The notes below the pieces were generated by a model that was not told where the DNA came from, ran no database searches, and saw only the letters and a list, made by a program, of their open reading frames with translations. From Adiantum capillus-veneris (lineage: Eukaryota; Streptophyta; Polypodiopsida; Polypodiales; Pteridaceae), in NCBI GenBank assembly GCA_014529385.2, contig CM043967.1:129536182-129600181 (forward strand): DNA of 64,000 nucleotides, written 5' to 3'. Both the position numbers and the translations under genes were made by a program. Below are positions 43,413-53,130 of the stretch, piece by piece; position 1 is the stretch's first letter; every line of letters begins with the position of its first letter.

Positions 43413-44132
43413 TCATGCCGTTTGAAATGAGCTCGTCACCCTTTGAAACCAATTGTTCCAGTTGGTAATAGGTGAGGATTTTTGCCAGTAGTTTTCTATT
43501 ACCTTAGGTGCCTCGTCGAGTTGCAAGGGTGGTAAGGTACTCTCCCAGGATCGAACTTGAAGTGGTTCATCAGGTGATTCTTCAACACTAGGAGGTGTGG
43601 ATTCCTTTGTAGCTTTATGGAGGTCCACTATTGTAGGTTGAGGCTGTGGAGAAGCTTTTACCTCTATGGATGCATTACATGAGGAGCTAGAAGCTTCATG
43701 GGACTCCCCCCTTCCTGAGCTAGGTGGAACAAATCGTTCTTTCTTCGGTACCCAGACTAGCTCTGGAGCAAGTGTGTAGCATTCTCTGATTTTTTTCTTT
43801 CCTCGATCGTCGATTCGTTTTGGAGCTATGGGATTGGGCTCACATGGGTCAGGTGATAGGTAATAACACAATCTACGTTTTGGCACCCAAATTTGATCAT
43901 TTCCTTGATAGTAGCCTTCGTCTTCCAATAGTCGTTTAGGAATCCAACGCCACGTTTTCTTACTTTTCTTGGAGCGAGTGGGACATTTCTTACCAGGCTT
44001 TTGTTTTTTAGCACTAGCTATGGTCGTTAAAGAGGCTTTAGGGACCCACTTGTATGTTTTCTTTGTTATATTGGGATGGGTCTTGTCAGAAGCTATATGC
44101 ATTGCTTGTAGCATATTTAAGGGTACGGACAT
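43413..44132 (-). pseudogene. H segment with four WVPK-type motifs
   Basis: Same frame as the protease but separated from it by stops at 44262 and ~44155. Lys/Pro-rich with the motif W-[VI]-P-K four times: KWVPKASL, RWIPKRLL, IWVPKRRL and VWVPKKER, spaced roughly 25-45 residues. A Ser/Pro/Glu-rich tail ends in NYWQKSSPITNWNNWFQRV. The fragment after the protease at 52.5-53.1 kb shows the same motif series. Function unknown; possibly a nucleic-acid-binding or structural Gag-Pro extension. Confidence 0.7.
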
Positions 44133-44261
44133 TTCATCCCCCTCAGGTGTTACCTAGGTCGTCCCCCTGTTTCCCCAAGTGTCTATGGTTGCTGCTAGGT
44201 GAACCCAATCCACATTGTCCGACTCAGTCATCCCAGGTAGTACATCCATATAAGGAGAATC

Positions 44262-44882
44262 TTACCCAACATCAGTGTCCGCTTTACACGTGTAACAATA
44301 CTGCAATGGGGCCGAGTGAACTGTGGTGTTAGATCTATGACCAATTATAAACCAATTTCCTAGAGGATGTGCTCGACCAGTCACAAGATCCACTCGAATT
44401 ACAGAATCTTGGAACTGCAAGTAGACATGGTTTTTAGACCAGTCATGTACCATTTTTTCTTCCCTCATGAAAGGACGTCCTAAGATCATCTCCGATGCCA
44501 TAGTGTGTTTGGAGAAGTCCATAACAATGAAGGTAACTCTTATTTTATATCCAAAGACCTTGATCTTGAGATCTTCTAGCATCCCAATAGGTTTACCAAT
44601 AGACCCATTGGCCATCTTCACTACTATGGTTGTGGTCGCAAGGTGAGGTCTTCCCATAGTTTCCCAGCAATTTTTAGTCACAATGCTAACCCCAGCGCCA
44701 CCATCAAGGATTCCCTTCACAGTTAATCCCTTAGTAGTGATTGGTATGGTCGCATTGGATTCATCACCCTCAAAGTATTGTCCCAACTTGTTAACAGGTA
44801 TTTCTATAACAAGGTTCTCATCTAGGTTGGGTTGTGGATCTATGTATTCCTCCTCTATTGGCATCTCCCCAGCTCCATCCAT
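44262..44882 (-). pseudogene. pol: H aspartic protease
   Basis: Retropepsin-type fold signature: VNKLGQYFEGDESNATIPI, GILDGGAGVSIVTK (~44690), GMLEDLKIKV, MILGRPFMREEK. It aligns over its length with the D protease at 25929-26388. The second catalytic-triad residue is Gly (DGG) instead of Ser/Thr. Frame differs from gag; a frameshift lies near 44890. Processes the Gag precursor if active. Confidence 0.85.
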
Positions 44883-44908
44883 CTGTGCAAATTGTGGTAG
44901 CCCAAACT

Positions 44909-45475
44909 TCAGTTCTCCATTGAGGATCGAAGAGCTGAGACTAGCTCAGGCTCTTTATATAGTTTGGACATGATGGTGGTTCTTACTTCTGAAGACATGA
45001 AATCCATCAATTTGGAAATGTTTAACGGCACCTTTTGGCCTTGAGTCCCTTGACGTGGGGAATATGGGATCTCTATTTCTTCAATAGGATCAGGTAGTCC
45101 CTCTGTAAACATTCTTTCCATCAAGAAGTGAGTACGCCCACTTTCCCATGACTTTAAGTCACTTTCTTCTTGGATGACACTAGGTATGTCCAAGGGTCTA
45201 TGGACTTGGTGAGGTTGTTGTTGCGTAGGGAACACGGTGTCTGTAATTTGGATATTTCTAGGTGCTGGTTCTAGATCCCTTTGGATATCTTCTACCAAAC
45301 TCCTTAATTGCTTGACTCGCTCAATCTCCTCTGTAGGGTTTGGGTAAGTTCCTATCTTCTTTTTGGATCCTGGCCATTGTGGCTCATGAAGATCTTCCTT
45401 GTTGGTTTCTATGTTAGTGGTCGTTTTGGTCTCCATGGTTTCACCTGAATCAGAATCTTCTTCAGTGTCGTTCAT
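44909..45475 (-). pseudogene. H gag-protease linker
   Basis: Acidic, hydrophilic 188-codon frame (MNDTEEDSDSGETMETK..., KQLRSLVEDIQRDLEPA) ending in a hydrophobic-helical stretch (ISKLMDFMSSEVRTTIMSKLY). No known domain. Lies between gag and protease with frame changes on both sides. Confidence 0.6.
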
Positions 45476-45498
45476 ATATACGGGGTCGTCACCAGTCC

Positions 45499-47160
45499 TT
45501 ATGTTGGTCTTTGAACTGGGTTCTGACTTCGCTGCTTTTTGCGATCTTTTCTTCGTGGTTTCTTCTTTTTCTGAGATTGGGCAATTGATGCCGTGTCTCT
45601 TTCCTCAAGAATATAGTTTTGTTTTTGGAGCATCGATCGTGTGAGTACATTTACTGGTACCACGGGTGTACTTGGTGATGTCTCCTCGGTAACTTCAATC
45701 AAGTTTAATGGTGTGATCTTCGATGAATTTGGATTATTTGGACACTGGGCAATCAAATGATCTATGCCACATCGATTACACATGAGTATCGGCATTGTAG
45801 ACGTGCTCGCTTGATTGGTTTGCATAAGTGTGGTGTTCTTTTGTAGCCTAATAGGACACTCGGCTACACAATGTGGACCTCCACACTCATAGCATTGAAG
45901 AGGCGATCTCTTAGCAGTGTAGTTGATATTTTGGCCTCTTGCCGCAAGAGCAGCTACTTGATATGCAGTTTTGACTTGTCCCCAATAGTCCTCCATGTAG
46001 TATTGTGGACTTTCTTCAAGCACATCCATCCCATAGGCGATATTAGGATCTATATCTTCCTCACAGCCTTCCAAACAAGCAATAGATGACTCACTTCCCA
46101 CTTGATTCACAAAAGTGATTCTCGGATGTGGTGGTTGCGGTCCTAGCACTGGAGGTGGTAAGGGTGTTGTTTGAACAACATTTTGGGCCCTAGGGACCAT
46201 GTGTTGTGTTGTTTGTTCAAGAGGTGGGGCCGGCATCAATGCAGGCACTCGAGGTGTGTCTGTCCATGCTAAGGTTGGTCTATTGGCCATCGCGCGCTTA
46301 AATACTATGAAATCCTTAGCTTGATGACCATACCTTCCACATGCATTGCAGTTCCCATTGAATTTTACTCTAAAAGTAGGGCATTCACTGGTACTCTGCA
46401 GTCTATAGCATACTGAGCACCATTGCTGCTCCCTTCTTGGATACATATGATTGTTTTGCGGAGCACGATTGTCTCTAAGACTCTCTTGAATAGCCTTGGT
46501 GAGATCTGCTAAAGTCATCTCAGATATCTTTGGCTCTTTAGCAATAGGCTTTAGGGTCATTGGCTGATGCATTGATGCTTGCGAGCTAATAGATTTAGGC
46601 TCAACAGACACTCTTTCTCCTTGAATCATTAAATTATCCTCCAATTGGATCGCATTGGTGGTGACTGCTTCCCAAGTGGTGATACCTCTAATAACTAGGC
46701 CATTGTAGATATCCTCATGTCGTAATCCCCTAATGAATCTATCAAGCAATTGGTTATTGTTGAAGCGCTCATTTGGATTACAACGAGAATTCAAATGCTT
46801 CAAGTGACTTATAAAGTCTCTCACCGACTCTCCTTCCTCTCGTTGGGCTTTCTGGAGCTGAGAGCCTACACCCCAAAGTACTCTCTCTCGTATGTATTCT
46901 TTTAAGAACAGTCTCCTAAGAGCAGGGTAATTCGTTTTTTGTTCCACCCTTAGGGTTCTATACCAATCCCCTGTCTTTCCACTTAAGGTTAGGCTTAAAG
47001 CATTGCTCTTATGTAGGTCATTGTGTTCTCCTAGAGAATCGCATATTTGTTCAAACACTTCGATATGCTTTCTCACATCCCCGTCTCCACTAAATTTTTG
47101 TGTGAGCTTGGCTATTTGTACTGTCTTACTTCTAGGCTCTCTATCAGGCGCGTTACGCAT
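45499..47160 (-). CDS. gag: H Gag (capsid plus four zinc-knuckle-like motifs)
   Basis: 553-codon open frame. Capsid (Retrotrans_gag type): KLTQKFSGDGDVRKHIEVFEQI, LSGKTGDWYRTLR, RRLFLKEYIRER, EEGESVRDFISHLKHL, DRFIRGLRHEDIYNGL. Then zinc-knuckle-like motifs: CSVCYRLQSTSEC (His missing), CNACGRYGHQAKDF (last Cys is Phe), CYECGGPHCVAEC and CNRCGIDHLIAQC (both CX2CX3HX4C, one residue shorter than usual). A highly basic tail (KKKKPRRKDRKKQR) follows. It may not start at 47160: upstream frames 47939-47250 and 48724-48323 look like an N-terminal extension of the same protein, separated by frameshift and stops. The long open frame argues for recent function. Confidence 0.87.
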   Translation of the reverse strand: MRNAPDREPRSKTVQIAKLTQKFSGDGDVRKHIEVFEQICDSLGEHNDLHKSNALSLTLSGKTGDWYRTLRVEQKTNYPALRRLFLKEYIRERVLWGVGSQLQKAQREEGESVRDFISHLKHLNSRCNPNERFNNNQLLDRFIRGLRHEDIYNGLVIRGITTWEAVTTNAIQLEDNLMIQGERVSVEPKSISSQASMHQPMTLKPIAKEPKISEMTLADLTKAIQESLRDNRAPQNNHMYPRREQQWCSVCYRLQSTSECPTFRVKFNGNCNACGRYGHQAKDFIVFKRAMANRPTLAWTDTPRVPALMPAPPLEQTTQHMVPRAQNVVQTTPLPPPVLGPQPPHPRITFVNQVGSESSIACLEGCEEDIDPNIAYGMDVLEESPQYYMEDYWGQVKTAYQVAALAARGQNINYTAKRSPLQCYECGGPHCVAECPIRLQKNTTLMQTNQASTSTMPILMCNRCGIDHLIAQCPNNPNSSKITPLNLIEVTEETSPSTPVVPVNVLTRSMLQKQNYILEERDTASIAQSQKKKKPRRKDRKKQRSQNPVQRPT

Positions 47161-47249
47161 ATTCTCAGCAATAGATTGATTGATAGCTTAAGCAAATGTT
47201 GCCAAGTCACCTAAGTGAGCAAGCACCGTGGGTGGAGGTGCTCCAAAGA

Positions 47250-48724
47250 CTACATGTGGAGTAGGTATTGGCATCGGTCTTGGCGCATAGGAAGCCCTTG
47301 GGTTCCACGTTGGGTGCCATGTGGAGGTCCATAGTTCATATGGGTGGACCTAGGCATAGCAGACGTCGAATGTGACATGCTAATGCTAACCGGTATAGTC
47401 CCATGGAAATAAGAACTTGTGTATTGTGGTTGTGGAGCATAGGTAGTTGAAACAATGGGAGGGGTAGGGACTACATGAGTGTGATGACCCTTAGGTGCAT
47501 ACGATTGGTACACACTTGTAGGTACTGTTGCAGGCATTGAGCTACCATGTAGTGGTGCTTTACTAACAAATGAGGTCCATGGCGTGTTTCTCGGCATGCC
47601 CATCATTGGGGTAGGCATGGTAGCCATGGTGTCATCAAGGGAAAGATGAGCTAGACTTGGAAAGGTGAATCTATCACTTGTGGGCTCAGATTGCACTGAG
47701 ACCCCTGGAGAAACAACATATGGGGGATCCATCGAACTTACCGAGGGAGTCTCCATTTGCGATAAGGTCGGTTGTTTAGCCTTCCCTGTATCCAAGAATC
47801 TCATGAGACCCGTTGAAGGCATGTTGATCCCCTTGTTCTGTCTCTTTAACTCAATGACCCTATGGATGACCTCACAAACTCTTTGTTGTTGATCCTCCAC
47901 ACTAGTAGCACCATTGTGGATTGTAGGACATCTAACCAACCCACATGATAAGTGTGACCTGTGTATAGGTCGGTCAGAGTCTTTGTTTGTAATTCGTACT
48001 CCTAGTTCTCATTTAAGAACACTCCATCTAGGATTGAGGTGCTAGGGGTGTCCTTTGAGCTAGATGCAATGTTGCTTTCTAGGGGTTGGCCCTTAGCGGT
48101 TGCTAAATCAGGAGCACCTGATTGCTCTCTTAGCAAGGATATTGACATAGGAGCTTTCGCTTTTAACTCTGTTCATTGCTCCGCCTTGCGTAAGCTCTCG
48201 ACTTCCTTTTCCCTCGCTGCAAGGATATATCGCTCAACCTCTTGCACTTCGGCAAGGCTTCTACCATCAGGTAATATGACCTCGGAGGGAAATAACTCTG
48301 AAGAGTCAGGAGGTGCAGTGAATTAAGTATTCACGTGCACATTCTCTAACGGTATAGGGTCTACTTTTGTCACGAATGGAGGATTTACTTCCCCACCCGC
48401 CTCATTTACATCATTAGCTCCATGTTCGGAGCGAGTGGCTCTACTAAAGGTTTCCTTTAGGCGGCTAAGCACACTCGGCCCGAACCGAGGACCCATGGCA
48501 TGCATGTCTTGGCTCGAGCTATCGTGATTAGACATTGGGAAACCCTCCATGACGTCGTAGTCAGAGGAAGAGTCACTAGCCGCTATGTTCGGGTCTTGGT
48601 TTATACTACCTTGGGTCCCCGCCGAGGGTCCAGAACCTAAAGTAGGTGGATATTGAGAACTCGTGTAAGCCAAAATTCTCTCCAGTTGCTCTGTCTCTAG
48701 CACACGACCAGAGGGCAGATGCAT
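47250..48724 (-). pseudogene. gag: H gag N-terminal extension
   Basis: Two main open pieces. 48724-48323 starts MHLPSGRVLETEQLERIL and is Ser/Asp-rich; its frame continues after a stop with LPDGRSLAEVQEVERYILAA, coiled-coil-like. 47939-47250 has a helix (CEVIHRVIELKRQNKG) and then a Pro/Thr/Met-rich low-complexity tract. No conserved domain recognised. Position between PBS/leader and capsid supports a Gag extension. Confidence 0.6.
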
Positions 48725-49482
48725 GTGCCTTTGGCACCCTACAAACGTCGGCGAATAACCTCGAAGGTTAACCGCTTACCTTTTTTAAGCGTCCGTTTTC
48801 ACTCGTGTTTTTTACGTTTTTAATGTTTGATTTTTTTGATTAAAGTGTGTGATAGCTCGAAATGAGCGTATCACTTGGAGAGTCGCTGTGTGCTTTACAG
48901 CACAATTTTCGGGCATCTGACGTTCCGTTGGTCCTCAAAAAATCGATTTTTAGCTACGTGTGAAGCTAAAATTCGTTTTTTTAAAAGGCAACTGAGGCCT
49001 AGGCTTGAGCGTAAGCTTGGGCTTGGGTCTGGGAGATATTCCCGATCCCGGTCCTACCTTTTATTTTATTTTTTTAAAATTTTAATTTTTCATTTAAAGG
49101 ATAAGATCGCCGCGGCCTGCGCGAGAGCACACACACACTCTATCTACCTACTTCTAACTAATACACCTACTCTCACACAGTAACACACTCTATTACTTCT
49201 CACTAATCTACTTCCTACTTACTGTACACAGAAAACTAACTACCTTAATACACAGAGAATAAACACAGTACCTTTGAAATCTCTATTAACAAAGAAAACT
49301 AACAACCTCAATACACAGAGAATAAACACAGTACCTTTGAAAACTCCATTAATAAAAAAAACACACAGTATAACACCAAATCCCTCTTCTCAACACACAC
49401 ACCCTCCTTCCTTACCTTTCCTACAATTGAAATTGCACCACGGAGAAGCACAGAGTGCTACTCGAGCTTAATGCACGGCATT
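48725..49482 (-). other. Leader of H
   Basis: Noncoding, with ACACAGAGAATAAACACAGT repeated at about 49251 and 49312, an approximately 61-bp direct repeat. Lies between PBS and the first open frame. Confidence 0.6.
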
Positions 49483-49499
49483 CTCCGGTAACGGCGCCA
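49483..49499 (-). other. Primer-binding site of H (tRNA-Asp-like)
   Basis: Minus strand TGGCGCCGTTACCGGAG, four bases from the LTR. Plant tRNA-Asp 3' end predicts TGGCGCCGTTGCCGGGG; two mismatches. Confidence 0.8.
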
Positions 49500-49503
49500 A
49501 AAA

Positions 49504-49733
49504 TGTGCGCGTATGTCGCACGTGTCAATGCAAGGAACTTGCCGATACACCGTGTGCGAGCCACAAATGGCTCCAAGCACACAACAAGCCTAAACTAGTA
49601 AGTTCAAAGAAGGCGATGGTGTGTCACTCACCGCTCTACGCTTGCTTCGTGGAGGTTTCCTTGCCGCGAAGAAGAAGGAGCCGTTGCTTTGCTGCGCTCA
49701 ACCGCTTCGCCGCCGCCATGCCGTCGTCGCAAT

Positions 49734-49775
<42 letters not shown>

Positions 49776-50107
49776 GTATACACACACACACAAGGAGATG
49801 AAGAAGAAGAAGATGGAGATGGAGCAAAAGCACTGTTCTATTGCACAAATGAGAGAATGAGTGAATTTTAGGTTTAGTTGACTTTTATATGAGCTCGCCC
49901 CATTCACACTTGGGCGCCCATGCTTAGCCAACTAATCCCTTGAATGTTCCAGCTAGAGTGCGCCTCTCATCGGCGATCACTCTTACCCTTTTCCTATTGG
50001 ACCGACAAGCCCGGTACCTGACTCTATAAGTAAATAATACAACGTCCGCCGTAGGTTACAACGTCTGTCGTAGGTGATAGGGTGTCCGTGAGCCGTGAGG
50101 GTTAACA
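49504..50107 (-). repeat. Right (5') LTR of H
   Basis: TGTGCGCGTATGTC ... GGGTTAACA on the plus strand; (CT)n run 49735-49773, shorter than in the left LTR. On the minus strand TATAAAAG (49882-49889) is a plausible TATA box. Confidence 0.93.
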
Positions 50108-50112
50108 AGTTT

Positions 50113-50621
50113 GATTTCATGGTAGTAGTTAAGAAAGGGAAAACCCATTTGAGAGCAGATCGCCTTTCACGATTAACAAATGGGGAAGCGCCCACAGGAA
50201 TAGATGATGATCTACTCGACGCATATCTTTTTAACATCGAGATGGTTCCAAAATGGTCACAAACAATTGTAACTTTTTGGAGTTGTTGCAACATCATCCT
50301 CGACAAAATGGAATCATCCACAAAGCAGCAAACGATCATGCAGGCACAAAATTTTCAGATCATAGCAGGATACCTATATCACTATTGTTCAAATGGGATC
50401 CTAAGCTTGTGCATAAGTCCAGAAGAGTACATGCCTATCTGTCAAAGACACATGTACAAGACCTTGATCTCCATTGCTCCAAGGAGAAAACCTACCAGCA
50501 CTTACAAAGGCTTGGAGTGTATTGGCCATGTATGCAACAGATGTTCATGAATATGTCAATAGTTGTAAGAAGTGCAAGGCCAAACCACCCGTGGATTACG
50601 CCATGCTTTTCCAAGTAATAA
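50113..50621 (+). pseudogene. pol: G RNase H end and extra pre-integrase HHCC module
   Basis: FDFMVVVKKGKTHLRADRLS, then PKWSQTIVTF (~50250), AGYLYHYCSNGILSLCISPEE (~50365), and in a shifted frame AYLSKTHVQDLDLHCSKEKTYQ ... GVYWPCM, with S-C-KK-C-KAKPP at ~50565. H, H, C, C are all present. It ends with LFQV and the next PxWSQ motif. Aligned with D 28913-29095 plus 33141-33386. Confidence 0.85.
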
Positions 50622-52104
50622 TAGCACCATAGTGGAGCCAATACATGGTTGATTACCTAACAACCAAGATATTTCCAGAAAATATTCCCAAGGCTTGACA
50701 AAGGTCCATAGAATTAGAAGCAAGATACTACATCTTGATAGAAGGACAGCTCTACAAGAGGGGTAAGGATAACCAACTCAGGATGTGTGCCATGGAAAAC
50801 AATTATTTGCCTATACTAGAGCACGCACATGGAGGAATTTCAAGAGGCCATTCTCGGGCAACAAGACAACAAAAATTATCTTGACCACAAGGATATGGTG
50901 GCATTATATATGGACGTTGACCAATACGTCAAACGTTGCGATGAATGCCAGCGCACAAAAGTTCCTCTAAAACAAGATGAGATGGTGGCATTATATATGG
51001 ACGTTGACCAATACGTCAAACGTTGCGATGAATGCCAGCGCACAAAAGTTCCTCTAAAACAAGATGAGATGCCATTAAGGCCAATGATGGGTGCACGAGC
51101 ATTTGCGAAATGGGGCATTGATTTTGTAGGATGCATTACAACCCCTGCTTATAGAACGCATGCTCAATATATCATTGTAGACACGGATTATCTCACCAAA
51201 TGGGTAGAGGCTAAGGCCACACAAAAGGCTGGTGCGAGGGCCACTGCACAATTTTTGTATGAGAATGTGTTTGTTAGATATGGTTTGCCTATCAAGATTG
51301 TGAGTGATAGAGGCACTCATTTCATTAATGAGATCATAACCTGTCTTCTAGATGAGTTCATGGTCATCCATAGGAAACCTGCCCCCTATCACCCACAAGC
51401 CAATGGACAAGCCAAGACCACAAATAAAACACTGTGCACTGTATTGACTAAGATAGTGTCTAATTCATTGGGATCACAAATTACATTCCACGTTATGGGC
51501 ATATAGAGTGGCTTACAAAACGTCATTTGGGACGACACCGTACAACATGGTGTTCGGACTTAACGCAATATTGCCTATAGAATTTTTAATCCCAACCTTG
51601 AGAATTGCAAAAGATTTGGAATGGACAGGACACGAGTGGTCTACTAGAATTGACGAACTACAACAACTAGACGATCTTCGCTTAAAAGCAGTAGCCGATC
51701 TTTATGCAAACAAGAGAAGACAAAAGGAATTCTTTGATAAACATGTGAGATCAAAAGAGTTCAAAACTGGAGACTACATGCTGGTTTACACGCTAAAACA
51801 ACACGCCAATAAATTGGAAAAGCGAGGGATGGGACCCTTTGTGATGAAAGGTCTATCACTAAGTGGGGCCGTCAAGCTTGTGACATTAGAGAAAGAGGAG
51901 ATGCCTAATTGGATAAGCGGATGCAGGTTAAAGAAATATCATATGCCACTAACCCAGGACATTCTTCAAAAGATCCATCATGAAAAAAGAAGACGCAAGA
52001 GAAGGCCACGATTATTCATGAAGCACAAGAACGCATCGCCAAAAGACGGTTCAACGACAACAATGACTTCAAGCTTTACGAATCAATCAGATCACATTGA
52101 ATGA
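50622..52104 (+). pseudogene. pol: G integrase: canonical zinc domain, core, C-terminal domain
   Basis: WSQYMVDYLTTKIFPENIPKA, ARYYILIEGQLYKRGKD, LEHAHGGISRGHFSG, then CDECQRTKVPLKQ twice because of an 87-bp tandem duplication. Core: KWGIDFVGCI (D), VSDRGTHF (D), PQANGQAKTTNK where the usual catalytic Glu is Lys. A stop at 51504 precedes the open 198-codon C-terminal frame (AYKTSFGTTPYNMVFG..., GPFVMKGLSLSGAVKL), which ends in a basic tail. Several frameshifts before 50829. No chromodomain. Inactive. Confidence 0.9.
50895..51068 (+). repeat. Exact 87-bp in-frame tandem duplication in G integrase
   Basis: 50895-50981 and 50982-51068 are identical to the base. Each encodes 29 residues (MVALYMDVDQ ... 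PLKQDE) including the C-x2-C half of the zinc domain. Confidence 0.95.
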
Positions 52105-52440
52105 GACACAAGAGGAGAGAGTAGATCCTATAATTTAAATACAAGTAGGCAATAACCAAATTCTAGCAATGGCACTAATAGACTCAGGAGCTCAAACAAA
52201 CATAATCTCCCTAAGTCTATACAAGCAACTTGCCCACAAGGATCTTCAAACCATGAGTCAGGACATCCAGAGCTATACGACACAAGGCAAGGGAAATTGG
52301 AATTTCCATACTTCCCATTCAAATCAAGGATCTGGTTTACCGTCACAAGTTCTATGTGGTCAAGGACAGTCAAGCAACAAATCAATTACTGCTAGGACAG
52401 CCATGGCAACGGACTTATAACGCGCAAATTGATTGGCAAT
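52105..52440 (+). pseudogene. pol: Retropepsin fragment next to G integrase
   Basis: VGNNQILAMALIDSGAQTNIIS (catalytic DSG ~52178) followed by SLYKQLAHKDLQTMSQDIQSYTT in one frame and then frameshifts (GQPW.. near 52390). It starts within a few bases of the end of the G integrase frame. A protease after integrase is not the normal gypsy order, so this is most likely a different truncated element. Confidence 0.75.
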
Positions 52441-53130
52441 AAGAAGGGATCCATATACACAATCAAGACATTACAGCCTTGATTACGTTCGCCAAGCAAC
52501 CTTTGCTGCCAAACACAGAAATTCTGAACAACAAAGCAAACAAAGGGAAAGAGATTGAAGAATCAAAGCCACCCATGTGGGTTCCAAAAACACCCAAGGT
52601 AAAGATTTCCCTACCAAAGGCTACCAGTCAAGCCGGTCAAAAGCAAAGGCCACCCCAAAACCATCAACAAGGCCAACCAACAAGACAAATCTGGATACCA
52701 AAAGGTAAAGATTTCCCTACCAAAGGCTACCAGTCAAGCCGGTCAAAAGCAAAGGCCACCCCAAAACCATCAACAAGGCAAATCAGCAAGACAAATCTCG
52801 ATACCAAAAGGTAGACCAAGCTCATCCACCATATGGATCCGCAAGCAGCCAAGCTCTCCCCAAAAAGCAAAAATCTACCATCCAAAAGGTCCACGGACAT
52901 AAAAATTTCAACAAAGGCTACAAACAAAGCCTCAACAACCAAAAACCACCAAAATATGGGTGCCAAAACAAACCATCATGCACAAAAAACAAATCAATTC
53001 ATTTGGGTATCCAAGAGAGACCAATCATTCAAAGAGTCAACCAAAACAACCCAACAGCAATCAAAAAGGGAACCAACAAAAGTTGCTTACCAAATGCAAA
53101 CATTCTGCAAATGGATTGTTGGTTAAGCTG
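52441..53130 (+). pseudogene. Post-protease linker with WVPK-type motifs
   Basis: Lys/Gln/Pro-rich with MWVPKTPKV (~52576), IWIPKGKDF (~52690), IWVPKQT (frame near 52955) and FIWVSKRDQ (~52998). The same motif series follows the protease of H. Split by frame changes, one caused by a 106-bp duplication. Confidence 0.6.
52596..52807 (+). repeat. 106-bp tandem duplication
   Basis: Units 52596-52701 and 52702-52807 differ at only a few positions (e.g. CTGGATACC/CTCGATACC). 106 is not a multiple of three, so the copy changes the reading frame. Confidence 0.9.

Larger units (their letters stand above)
41132..50107 (-). mobile_element. Element H: long non-autonomous gypsy element with gag and protease only
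   Basis: TSD AGTTT on both sides; LTRs of 634 and 604 bp with ends TGTTAACCC...GCGCACA on the minus strand. A polypurine tract is next to the left LTR and a tRNA-Asp-type PBS next to the right LTR, so it is transcribed leftwards. The 7.7-kb interior encodes a long Gag with four zinc-knuckle-like motifs, an aspartic protease and a WVPK-repeat segment, then 1.6 kb noncoding. RT, RNase H and integrase are absent. Protease similarity to D suggests D-like helpers. Confidence 0.9.
40696..52104 (+). mobile_element. Element G: second D-family copy (RNase H to integrase), split by H
   Basis: Plus-strand pol fragment in two pieces, 40697-41131 and 50108-52104. They join exactly across element H (TSD AGTTT at 41127-41131 and 50108-50112), as shown by D at 28760-28800 where the same sequence is continuous. 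It starts abruptly within RNase H and ends at the integrase C-terminus; no LTR is visible. Confidence 0.87.
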
